Source of the DNA: Erpobdella octoculata
Taxonomy: Eukaryota; Annelida; Clitellata; Hirudinida; Erpobdellidae
DNA: 64,000 bases
Direction: 5' to 3'
NCBI GenBank assembly: GCA_963978895.1
Contig: OZ022247.1
Span: 22,989,371 to 23,053,370 of the forward strand
Shown: piece by piece, positions 23,081-34,105 of the stretch
How positions within the stretch are numbered: position 1 is the stretch's first letter
How the letters are laid out: every line of letters starts with the position of its first letter
The notes under the pieces: model-generated
Told to the model about the DNA's origin: nothing
Seen by the model: only the letters and a program-made list of their open reading frames with translations
Databases searched by the model: none
Translations under genes and position numbers: made by a program

Positions 23081-23110
<30 letters not shown>
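22405..23110 (-). mobile_element. Possible retroelement remnant bounded by (TA)n
   Basis: A block of about 700 bp lies between two TA runs (22411-22442 and 23081-23108). On the minus strand, an open segment near 22440-22590 reads FEARLVPQFRKVERVMKK and ends near IEENLLPKFA. About 22620 has a CCGACGCGTTTCGGAGAG motif followed by TTTTCAAGGCAAATG, which resembles terminal sequences of Penelope-like retroelements. A second minus-strand open segment (22868-23053) is Ser/Thr/Asp-rich. No intact reverse transcriptase is present. The family assignment is a guess from pattern memory. Confidence 0.35.
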
Positions 23111-23111
<1 letters not shown>

Positions 23112-23940
23112 TAAGCAAGCATGTTTTCGGCAGTTCATTGGAAATCATTCTCCACTTGTTTAAGCTTGACAGTTTTTTTACACAAGCTTTCTAAATGACG
23201 CTTTCAACATTCAAATAAGCGAGAACTGTAGTTTTTAAAACAATTTAATTTCTAACTTGTCAGTTTCAACGAGTCGTCACCTTCGCGGCATGTAAGCGAT
23301 AATGCAGAGGTAAACACCTATGAAAATAAATGACCAAGTGGAAGGAGTAATAAAAGTAAAAAAGTGTCAGATTCTAAAATTAAAAATAAATTTGCAAATT
23401 CATAGCGAATAAAAGAGAAATTAACTAAAACATTCTGCAAAATAATAAATATTGCTTATAAATAGAAGCAGAAATAGTAAAATGCAACCTAATTAAACGT
23501 TTCAATTTTTAAAGAAAGAAAATAATTAAATGATTTTAGCGATTACATAATGCCTGGATTAAATTATGCTATTATGCCTTTGAGCAGGTGACCCTCGCAC
23601 ACGCTACGTACATCATCTAAAATGAGCAATTAGCTGAACAGGAAGATCGGGCCTTCAGACCAGCAGGTCTATATATAGATAGTCATTCTCAGAACGGTCG
23701 CCAGGACAGACAAATGTAAAATCACTACAACGAACAAGATATTGACAACTAATTCATCATAATTCGACTGATAAGCTTCTCGCCAGAGAGGTCGAGAGTC
23801 TGGTTTTGACGCTGATCAACTAACACCACGTATTGCTGGACAAAACCATTAGAAGATCCTCCTTTTTATCCAGTTTTTGTGCGATGTTGATCCACACGTT
23901 ATGAAAAATGAGCGATTAGCTCTTTAGTTCTTAAGTTTTT

Positions 23941-24177
23941 CTACAAGCAAGTGTAGGTAAACTTCATAAGAGCATCATAAACGATCAGATGTGGATCAGC
24001 TGGTTTAAATTCGCACAAAAATGCGCCGTCCTCACAAGGGCTAGTAAAATTTAATTTTGTTATATTGGACTCTAATGGAGCTCCATAAAGCCTAAGAAGT
24101 GTGGTCAAATTTCTTAGCTTGAACATTCAACGGTGGTTTAAGACGAATGCTAAGCAAAGCTTCCTTAATTTCAAGTC
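23941..24177 (-). pseudogene. Unrecognised, probably disrupted coding fragment
   Basis: On the minus strand a 61-codon frame (23941-24126) contains LRLYGAPLESN, FTSPCEDGAFLCEFKPADPH and ends at TAG. Just upstream in another frame, about 24100-24177 reads LEIKEALLSIRLKPPLNVQA and stops. Both parts look protein-like, so one frameshift may have broken a longer sequence. I do not recognise the family. It lies 3' of the downstream SH2 gene on the same strand but has no splice link that I can see. Confidence 0.3.
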
Positions 24178-24787
24178 AAGATAGATCAGACTCAGACTTT
24201 GTAGCAACTATGCGGAATGAATTAATTTTTTATGTTTGTTAAAGCTAGCATGTATGCCTCTTGAAATAACCATTTTGAGAAACAACAAAATTTATTTAGA
24301 GAATATTTTTTGTTAATGGAACATCACATTACTGTTTCAATTTTGAAATTTCAAGGAATTACAGCTCGACAAACGGTTTAAGGTGACAGCAATAATCTTG
24401 TTATTGTCACTATGCTGTTAATACCGACCGAAGTAAAGTTGATAAGCAATATAAAAGTAATGAATTTCTTTAAAATATCCATAGATTTATTTAGTAATAT
24501 ATAACAAACATATAACAAAACTTCGATTTAGGCAAGACCATAAATACTTTTACAAAACCGGATCAGACAGATGTCAACTTTTTTTTAGCTGTCAAAAGAG
24601 ATGGAGAAAAAAAGAGAGAGAAAAGTGATAAAGAGAGAGGAGAGAAAATAAAATAAAATAAATATATACAAAAGATCATAGCATTTTAGTCGGCGCTAAA
24701 TTTCAAATTGTCTGTTCAACTCTTTCTGTTGTTTTTGTTGTTGTTGTTCCTTCACACAAAGGTTCAGATTATTTATTTGCCACAAGG

Positions 24788-27700
24788 TCAATCTGTAGAA
24801 ACAAAAGAAAAAAAATGTAAACTGAGCTTTACAGTGGTAAACTTTTTTATTGAAATCAACAACTACATTAAAATTTATTTTGTGTCTAATGATTATTCAT
24901 ATAATCTCTCATAACTTATCATTTCTTGCCTAATTTATATTCATTTCATGCCTAATTTATAAAGAGGTAAACTTGTCATCAAAAAGAACAATTACGTTAG
25001 AATTCATTTCATGTCTAATGAATATTCATTTTTTTTTTAATAATCATTTCATGTCTAACTTACATTCATTTCATGCCTAATTTATATTCATTTCATTTCT
25101 CATTAATATTAATCCTATGCTAAATGAGCATGCAGCTTACTTGGGCAGCTGTTCCGTAGCGTTCGTGGTTCAGTTTTTTCTTCAATGAAATAACATATTA
25201 ATACATTTGATAAACTGACTACTCTTAAAATATATCTCTTGTTATTTTTATTTTTTCAAGATAACAAATCAATAAACTAAAGTAAATTTTGGCAAATAAA
25301 ATGTTGAGTTAAAACCAAAAAAGGTTTTTATGAATACTTATTTTAAGAGTAAGGAAAATTCGTTATATATATAACGTGTGTGAAGTTATGTATCTGTGTG
25401 TGTGTGTGTGTGTGATATTTATTATGTTTAATGGGTATGAATTTAAAGCCTAATGAATATTCATTTCCTGACTTATCAATATTCATTTAACGTCTAATAA
25501 ATATTCATTTCATGTATAATTGATATTCATTTAATATCTTAAGAATATTAATCAAACTCTTTAATTAATATACAGCTTATACTTTCGCAGCTGGTCCGTT
25601 GTGACTGTGGTGGGTTGAAATTGCGATTCATGAGTATATAGTGATCAAGCGGTTCTTCCGGATCTTCCGGTTCTTGCATGTTGACATAATCTTAATTTAA
25701 AAAATTTTGTTTCCTTTTATAATCAATAAATTTATTCTTCAATAAAATGCAATACAACTTTGCAACTGTTATTTAAGCACACGCATAATCAAAATCATAT
25801 GTTTTAAGAACAAACCTTTTCTAACAGGCAGATCAGGCTTCTCTAAAAAAAAAGAGTTTAATTCCATGTTTAGTATATGCTTGTTTGATTTGGTCTGGTG
25901 AAAAATTGTTATGAAAATAAAACTGTAATGATTTTTAATTATTATTCGTGTATATAGAAATAATTGCCAGGTATATACAACTCTAATTATAATATGTTAA
26001 TGATTTCAACCACTGGCGATATTGTTCTAGTTTAGTAAAGGAACTGTTTTGTTTCTAAAAAGCATAGAGATTATTTGAGCCAACCTCTAAATGCTTCTAG
26101 CCCTAACCTGAGTAGAACCAAAAAAATTCTACAAATCTGTTTTTCTCTCAAAATCATCATCTATTTATATCAGTATTACCGACTATACATCAGCTACTAT
26201 TCCTACAATCTCTATTTTTATTTTATTTTTGTTACTTTTTCTATCTTGCGCTTTTTTTGAGTAGCCCCGATGACACGTAACCTTAAAATTAGCACAAATT
26301 ATCATAAATCAACACCCAGGCAGACTAACTTATAGCAGGAACAGGAAGCGGTGGTGGAGGTGGAACAACTCCTGGTCGTATTATGCATTTCTTAACTGTT
26401 TTATTATAAAGAAATTTAATAATTAGAAAAACAATATTTTGATGTTTTAGATATTAAATAATTTTATGTAAAAAACAATTTTTAGAAAATTTTATATTTT
26501 TAATTATTTAAAAGTGAACTAAATTTTAAGAATATTTTGGTTAAAAATCCCAGAAGTTTAACGGTTTTACCTTCTATGCTTTTGTTAATTGTTGGACTTG
26601 GCAAATTTTCAACAAAATAATTACCTGAAAATTAATATTTGTTATTAAAAATGTAGTTATTAACAAAACAAAATTAGTACTGGTGGATTGCTGCTGAATG
26701 GCTCAAACTCAGTATTTGTGAAACTCAGATCTTCTGGTTAAAGTGCTCAAGTCAGAGAGTTGTTATAATAAGAGATTGTTAGAGCATTCTGGTAAAAGTA
26801 TAAAAGCATGCTTTTATACTTGGAAGGATTCAAGTTATTCGGGTTATTCGGGTCAAGAAGAAGTTTTTAAAAACATTCAAGGAACATCAATAAATAATGA
26901 GAATCATTTATTCACATTTTGCAATCAAATGTTATTTTTTAAGTAAATTCAACTAAAGAAAAAAATGAATAATAGTTACTATCTTGCGTCGAAGGCTCTG
27001 GAAAGATGTAACCTGTAAACAGATTGCCAGGAAATTTAATTAAAAACAAACATTTTCAACAATCAACTTTAACAGTCGATCAAATCAGTTGATTAAAAAC
27101 AAATACACGGGGCAATCTCATTGTGGCAGCGACTAAACGTGCCAAGCTTTGAGTTAGTTAACTTCTAGTTTTTTTCCACTTAACGGCAGTTCTGCTTTCC
27201 ATTTATAATCCCGTAGTGGCTCAGAATTTCTGGTTCAAGCGTACAGATCAGACGGTATTGGTTAGAACCCAGCATGGGTAAATTTTTTGAGGCCATCTGC
27301 AACTTGGTCCAGTCGCCTTCACAATCAAAAAATCTCAGAACCGTCCGTGCAAGACTTAAGTATTGCAGACAAGAGATTTTCAGAGAATTTTGCTATAAGT
27401 AGTAAGACATGCCAACAAACTTGAAAATTGAAAATTTTCAAAAAATTAAAGATGTATTCTAAATATCTATTAAATTGATTCTAAACAATAACTAAGTAGT
27501 ATTGTTAATTAATTTTTTGCAATAAAATTAATTTTTTTTAATTAATTGAACGTAATAACTGCACGAATAACATAATATTACTTCCAAGTACTGGTACGTC
27601 TGGTTGGATGTAACCTGTAACAGATTGCAATAAAAATAATTTAATACAAACATTTAAAACAATCAACTGAAATTGTCAAAAAAAATCATTTGATTAAAAA

Positions 27701-28978
27701 GCAAGAATCATAAAGATTGTGGCAACGCTGGAGCCTTTCTGCCAGCACATGGAATATGGATTGTGTATTGATTTTTAAATGCCTATAACCTTAAAAATCG
27801 AACATTCTTGATAAAACACTTTTTTATGTCATATCCTTCATTTGAAAAAATAATTATAATAAGATTATTATCTTACCAATATCTTCTTCATGTCCGATTT
27901 GTCTTCTTGGAAATGTATTTATATCTGTCAAAAAATTGTCCAGTTTTTATTTTTTATTTTTTATTTTTTATTTTCTACTTTTTATTTTTTATTTTTTTAC
28001 CTGGTTTGGCTGGAAGTGGTGGGCTGGTCGGAAGTGCTGGAAGGGGTGGGGTGGTTAGAAGGACTGGACTGGCTGGAATGGCTGGAAGACTGGGCCTTCG
28101 AACAACCCCAACTGGCTTAGCTGTCTTTGGATGCTTGGCTACAAAAAACGCTAATATTTCGTGGAGGCTGTCCACCGGGTCCGTCTGAATTCAAAATAAT
28201 GCAAATAAGATATTGCTATTATAAAAAAATCACCGACTAAAAATAAATAAAAAATTAAGTTTATCAAAGACTGTAATGTTTTACTAAATAGTTTTATGCC
28301 GACAAGCTAGCGCGAGATATCTAGTCTGGCCGTACATCAGAATATTGCAAGCAGTTTGAAATAGCAACTGCTTATAGCAAAGCCACGTCAAACGTGACAT
28401 GTGATAAAGTTGGGCTCACCTTTTCTTGCAGCTGAAGCTGGAATTTGCCTTTATTAAATTTGATGATATAGTGATGTTCATTTCCGCTGCAAAATGTTAG
28501 AATTCTGTGATAATGGTTTAATGAAATTGAACATATCTGTATTAATTTGGCTGGGCTTTGTTGTGGAAACTCATTCTAATGATTATAATTTGCTCTTAAA
28601 ACAAGATTTGGTTATTTAATATTTAAAATTTCTTTTTTAAATTATTAAACCAATGAGTTTATACAGCGTAATCCCTTCTAACTCGTAATAGCTAAGTGCA
28701 AAAGTGTTGGGCTGAGAGCTTGGTCGGATACAGCAGTTTCCTTCGCCTTGCTTGCTCAACCGCATTAGCTCTTTAATTGTATTCTCTCTGTCTTTGTTGA
28801 TATACCATCTGATGATCAATGAAAACAATTATTTATTGCAAAATGTTTGATAGATTTAAAAATCTGTTTCAACCTCAATAATGGCTTACGACCATCGCAT
28901 TAAATTCAAGTTTTTAAATTGTAAAGTAAGTATTAAAAGGAAACTCACGGTTGTTGAGCACAATCCACCACATGAGTC
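24788..28978 (-). CDS. SH2-domain adaptor, downstream tandem copy (SH2 adaptor B), 5' end unresolved
   Basis: Read on the minus strand, twelve phase-consistent exons: 28949-28978, 28683-28808, 28420-28486, 28001-28184, 27582-27614, 26980-27012, 26571-26624, 26330-26371, 25816-25842, 25583-25690, 25141-25179 and 24788-24792 (TGA). They give about 248 residues. The SH2 domain (from PWYINKDRENTIKEL) has the phosphate-binding Arg in GNCCIRPSSQ and the betaD His in GNEHHYIIKF. It is followed by a Pro-rich stretch (PPLPALPTSPPLPAKP) and a tail of tyrosine motifs. By family knowledge such a protein would be a cytoplasmic adaptor in tyrosine-kinase signalling. The 5' exon is uncertain; one fitting candidate is an ATG exon at 30549-30568 with donor GTCAGT. 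SH2 subfamily not recognised; the paralogue lies directly upstream. Confidence 0.75.
25141..27614 (-). other. Phase 1-1 mini-exons of adaptor B encoding tyrosine and proline motifs
   Basis: Seven consecutive internal exons of 33, 33, 54, 42, 27, 108 and 39 bp all start and end in phase 1. In order they encode GYIQPDVPVLG, SYIFPEPSTQD, SNYFVENLPSP and more, a PPPPPLPVPAI run, KKPDLPVRK, DYVNMQEPEDPEEPLDHYIL and the next residues MNRNF, then KTEPRTLRNSCP. YIQP and YIFP have the YxxP form preferred by Crk-type SH2 domains; YVNM has both the YxN (Grb2) and YxxM (PI3K p85) forms; YILM is YxxM. These preferences are established for those SH2 families; their use here is inferred. Splice sites are canonical GT-AG throughout. 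Confidence 0.65.
27217..27285 (+). mobile_element. tRNA-derived SINE-like segment
   Basis: A box-A-like TGGCTCAGAATTTCTGG at about 27217 and a box-B-like GGTTAGAACCC at 27260-27270 have tRNA-like spacing. The segment lies between the two duplicated 33-bp exons of adaptor B, on the opposite strand. Too degenerate to be a working tRNA gene. Confidence 0.4.
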
Positions 28979-31900
28979 CTGAGAAAGTTTGCCTGTTAGA
29001 AAACAAAAAACCTTAGAGACTTGAGAATCAAATTTTGTTCTAGTAGTAAAAAATATTGATAATATAAAATTTGAGTCCGAAGGCTGAGCTGTTATTTGGC
29101 AAAAATCTGGATAATTCTATTCTGTCCCCTTCATGTCAAAAAAAAGAAAGAAAAAAGATGCTGTTGCTTCCTCTTTATAACTAGAAGTTTTCTGCACCAG
29201 GTGTTTAAGACAAAATAGCGATAGGTGGGAAATACCAGGTGTTTCCTATTTCCTGTTGCAAATTATAATTTGATCTGATTACCTGTTTTCCTTCTCTTTC
29301 ATCTAGGCTTGGGACAAATTTACACTAAGCAGGGTGGGGTTAGTAAAGTTGTCTTTTTTTTAGAGTCCTTTTCCGACTAAGTCGATTTGGACTAGGAAAG
29401 TTGTCGTTGCCTACTTGATTTTTATGTGAGAACGTCAATATTTTCAAGCAAAAATGCAGAGTTATGGTATGTTAGAATTAGAAAATATTGGAAATATATG
29501 GAAAAATAATTGCTCCATATTTATTTTTCAATATAAAAATTTTCATATTAAGTATAATGTTGTTCGGCTTAAAATTTAATAAAATTGACGAATTTACTGT
29601 TTGCTGGCATGAATAGAGTAAAACTTCATACCATTTTTGGTTTCATCACTCAAGTCAAACAGTCCCAGGTTGCTCATGTATCAAAACCAGATTGAAACTG
29701 ACTTGCGACCAGTAGAACAAAATCCTTAAAATTTTAAGCCGAACAACCCGAGATCTGCAAATCGACGACTTAAAATAAAAATATTTTATAAAACAAAAAA
29801 ATGTTATTTTGAAAACTTATGTGAGCCGTATCAATCAAAAAAGTTTTCCATTCTTTCTACCTTCCTTGATAGAATATTAATTGTACGTAGTATCGTACAA
29901 TTTTCAATAACTGAGGCTCTCAGCTAACACAATGACCATTGCCTCGTGTTTTTTCTTTCACTCTCTTTTTTGAAAGCCACACTGAATTGTGACATATTGT
30001 GCTGGTTATAGTTATAATTAGTTCTATTGTGAATTCAGACAAACTCGCAAAGCTATTTTGATAGATCCGTATTCGTATTCTCTCTATAGAAAACAGATTA
30101 GAATAAAAGCTTTTTTTCCCACATTTCCATTTTAGTAAAATATCTTAACAAATGACAGTGCTGATGACTGTGAAAAGGGAGTTTATAAAGTATAATACCT
30201 ATACAAATTTGTCGTTGTTTAGGGGGCAGAGAAAACAATGTCTCCCTGCTTTTGAAGTGGGCACTTTTTGACGTTGAGGTGGGCTCTATGGCGTTAAAAT
30301 GGCCTTCTCCCGTATTTTTTGAGCCTCTCCTGACATTGAGGTGTAAAGTACACCCCTAGCACCCCTTAAAAAATGTTTGAATAGTTTTTGGAAAAGTACC
30401 TACGACTACTTCACCCTCTGGTCATCAGCTATTTTGAGAGAAAAAGTTTGACATTATGATGAAATATTTTGGAACGTATGGACTCTTTCAACATCTTGCA
30501 GCAAGATTTTTACTTCTCATGGTTTTTGCTGACACTTCGTGAACTGACGTCCGTGCGTTCTCATTCATTGAGGCATCGACACTTCCTAATAAAAGATAGC
30601 TCATTGTCCTAGTAACTCGTAATTGTAATATATTCGGCTCAATTTTATGAAGCTCATTGAAGGAAGTAGATATTACAAGTGTTTACGGTAGAGTAGAACC
30701 ATTCTAGGTTAACATGAACCTGGGTCAAAAGTTAAACTATGCGGCCTTTCCCCTTTATGTCTTATTGCTATGTTTTACCATAGATATTTATTAGATGAAC
30801 GAACTAAAATAACCGTTGCCGCGAAAAACCACTTCACTAACAGCTAATAAGCTACGATAGCCTATCTAGATATCTATGGTTTGTACAGAACAATTATTTT
30901 ACAAGAAATATGATAAGATTAATCGGATATCATGCAAGTGAGTAAACCATTCGTTGCATCACCATTGCTGACCAATGAATATTTTTAAATTTTAAACCCT
31001 TTTGACGATCTTTATGGTCTGATGCCAAAGTTAAAATACTCAGACGCCCTCTACCCCACTAATTGCGGTCATGAAAAGAAACCAGTGAGAACAAGTTTTT
31101 TAAAGTTATTAAAAAAACAATTTTAAAAAATTAAACACTTGCATTTAATTAGTTTCAATTTATTCTTATTATAGTAATGTGCAAGTTTCGAAAAGTAGTT
31201 TTGTCAATGATAGATAAGTAGGTAGGTAGGTAGGTAGGTAGGTAGGTAGGTAGGTAGGTAGGTAGGTAGGTAGGTAGGTAGGTAGGTAGGTAGGTAGGTA
31301 GGTAGGTAGGTAGGTAGGTAGGTAGGTAGGTAGGTAGGTAGGTAGGTAGGTAGGTAGGTAGGTAGGTAGGTAGGTAGGTAGGTAGGTAGGTAGGTAGGTA
31401 GGTAGGTAGGTAGGTAGGTAGGTAGGTAGGTAGGTAGGTAGGTAGGTAGGTAGGTAGGTAGGTAGGTAGGTAGGTAGGTAGGTAGGTAGGTAGGTAGGTA
31501 GGTAGGTAGGTAGGTAGGTAGGTAGGTAGGTAGGTAGGTAGGTAGGTAGGTAGGTAGGTAGGTAGGTAGGTAGGTAGGTAGGTAGGTAGGTAGGTAGGTA
31601 GGTAGGTAGGTAGGTAGGTAGGTAGGTAGGTAGGTAGGTAGGTAGGTAGGTAGGTAGGTAGGTAGGTAGGTAGGTAGGTAGGTAGGTAGGTAGGTAGGTA
31701 GGTAGGCAGGTAGGTGGTTAGATAGGTGGTTTGGTAGGTAGGTAGAGGTAGGTAGATAGGTATGTAAGTATTAAGTATAGGAACCCATAATGTCTAACTG
31801 CAGGTATAACTGCTACTTGCAACTAAAAGTGAAAATAAAATCTTCTAGCATGCTTCAGCTCGTAAACAACTTCAGGTTATGAATGTAGCTAAGTATTACA

Positions 31901-32285
31901 GGTATATACAAACGTTTTTATTTACTGTTGTTGATGATGTATACCTACTGATAATTTTAATGTCAACAAGCTGAATTTCAATATTCGACGAAAATCCACT
32001 GTCCACTAGAGAACTCTTTACAGATGTAAAATAAATATTTTCTAACAAAGATCAATAAATATATTAAATATCTACATAAATTATAACATGATAATAACAT
32101 AAATTATAGTATAATATTAACATAAATTATAACGTTAATATACAACGTAATAAATAATACAATGTCCATTTTATAAATATGCATTCTCCCAGGAAAGAGA
32201 GGAAGAGAGAGAGAGAGAGAGAGAGATACTTTTTGTACGCTTGCTTTATTTTCTTCGTATGTTTGAATTGTATCTTTCAATGTAT
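28979..32285. other. Gap between the two SH2 genes, including a 490-bp TAGG array
   Basis: Presumed 5' intron and promoter region of adaptor B plus the 3' flank of adaptor A. The main feature is the TAGG array. The only exon-like candidate is the 20-bp ATG exon at 30549-30568 on the minus strand. Nothing else is supported. Confidence 0.5.
31217..31745. repeat. (TAGG)n / (GTAG)n tetranucleotide array
   Basis: About 490 bp of near-perfect TAGG repeat, with variants (TAGATAGG, GGCAGG) only at the right end. It separates the two SH2 genes. The unit is four bases, so it is not a TTAGGG-type telomeric repeat. Confidence 0.97.
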
Positions 32286-34105
32286 CTATTTGTCCGTTTG
32301 CTTTGTTGTCCGCTTGTTTGTCGTCCTATTCACGTAGATGGGCAGTGGATCTGCATAAAAATAAGTTTACAAAATTAGTTTTTGGGTAATTTGCATTAAG
32401 TTGAGTATTTTTATGTAATTTTACAAAACGTTAACTTGTAGGTTAAAAAACTAGGTATTTAACTATTTATCTATTTTTTATATCCTGAAAAAATCAACAA
32501 TAATGATTATACTTTCTAATTAAAACTGTAATTTAATTTAAAAAATTAAAAAAAATCATTTTCCAATATAATTATTAGTTAGTTGCCGTCAAACGTACAT
32601 TGTCGTGGCTTGGCAATGCATATTAAAAAGCTCATGAATATGCATGATATGATATAAGTACTCTACCTGGATTGCTGAATCGCTTCGTCTCCTTTCTGCC
32701 CCTCATGTCGATGTAATGCGTTTGCTGTGGCATGGCCGCATTTTCTATTTCACCTTAGCATAAATTAGGATTATTCCATTAATTAGAGTTTTAACGAGGC
32801 ATTGAAAAACCTATAATTGTAAATTTAAAATATGTATAAATTTTTTTTAAGGTTTGTGTTTTAGTTATGAATGCCGTGTAGCGTTTCAACCAGGGGGGGG
32901 GGGTTGGGAGTTTAAATTGGACCCGAGAGTTATTATATGAACATGAACATCACCAAACTCTCAAAATATTGACTATAAAATGTTTAGATATCATTATCGA
33001 GAAATATTCTTTAAGTTGGGATAATGTCTTGTTTTTAAATCTCACGGTCAATTGACTTCATTAACAAGTTTGCTTGATTGATTTGATATTAAATTGAAAT
33101 TAAAATTTGTTATAAGGAAATATTCATGTCAATGCGAGTACTAATACTCAACAATTCATTAATTATGATAATAATAATAACTAATAAGTAATGCTAATAA
33201 TAATAATAATAAACAATTTTAATACGATTAAAAGTCAATCATTACTGTGGTTTATGTAATCGGTTTGTCCATCTTCAAGAAAACCTTTAAAATCGATATA
33301 AATTAGTTATTTAATCATTTTGAAATATTAATAAAAAATACGAAAAAAATAATATAGCATAATATTTAATTTAATAGAAAATTAGTTATTTAACCGGTTT
33401 TAAATATTAAGCAAATTAATTAATTATAATAAAAAAGATAATATTTAATTAAATTAATAAATAAACTCTAGCGCTTTTAGTTTTAACTTTAATATGCTAG
33501 CAGAGCGCTAATTATCAATATAAAGCTAATATTTAAACTACATATTCAAATGAGATAATAATAAATTAATTAGCATAATATAAACAATATTTAATATATG
33601 CAAAATTCTACCTCCTTCAGAATGAGGACGGGGAAGTGGCGGCTTCTTTTTTGATTTTATTTTGATTTCCTCGGAAACTTCATTATAAAGTTTTATAATT
33701 TAAATATTTATATAAGAAATAATGTATAAAGTATTTAAATGAATTTAAGCAAAATTTATTTTTAATGTATAAATAAATAAATCAATTATTCATTCATCCA
33801 ATCAAGGAGATGAATTATTTATTACAGAAATAAACAACGTGATGAACCCGAGATTACCTTTTAAGTTGTGATAATCCCTAGGGCTAGGGCATTTCACGAT
33901 TTCATCTGTAATAATCAAATATTAAATCAAATTACTAATTAGTCTCTATTAGCTAACAATTAATAACAAACTATTAAGCAACGATTTAATATTTGTTACA
34001 AAGTGGTCATCTGAATGATTAATGTCATGCAAGTAGGTTATAGAGTTATCATATTTCCAGAATCACAAACGTTACCCGTTATTGGTTCTGATGGCATTAA
34101 GTAAT
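32286..34105 (-). other. Tail mini-exons of adaptor A with tyrosine and SH3-type motifs
   Basis: Five phase 1-1 exons of 30, 48, 66, 39 and 78 bp precede the terminal exon. In order they encode YYLMPSEPIT, DEIVKCPSPRDYHNLK, a segment with KKKPPLPRPHSEG, GFLEDGQTDYINH, QTHYIDMRGRK and, in the last exon, DPLPIYVNRTT. YYLM and YIDM have the YxxM (p85) form; YHNL, YINH and YVNR have the YxN (Grb2) form; KPPLPRP is a class I/II-like SH3 ligand. A further possible phase 1-1 exon of 75 bp is at 34780-34854 (contains LYHDTYHTTIQQQPQ). Confidence 0.6.

Larger units (their letters stand above)
20554..23940. other. Intergenic region with repeats and a retroelement-like patch
   Basis: Apart from the tandem repeat at 21690-21845 and the TA-bounded block at 22405-23110, I see no supported gene. 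CTGT and GTGT runs occur at 20985-21130. Confidence 0.5.

Noticed and set aside
23668..23695. TATATATA followed by a TCA initiator-like site
   Set aside because: No gene follows on the plus strand, and TA-rich strings are common here.
31217..31745. Interstitial telomere
   Set aside because: The unit is TAGG (four bases), not TTAGGG or TTAGG.
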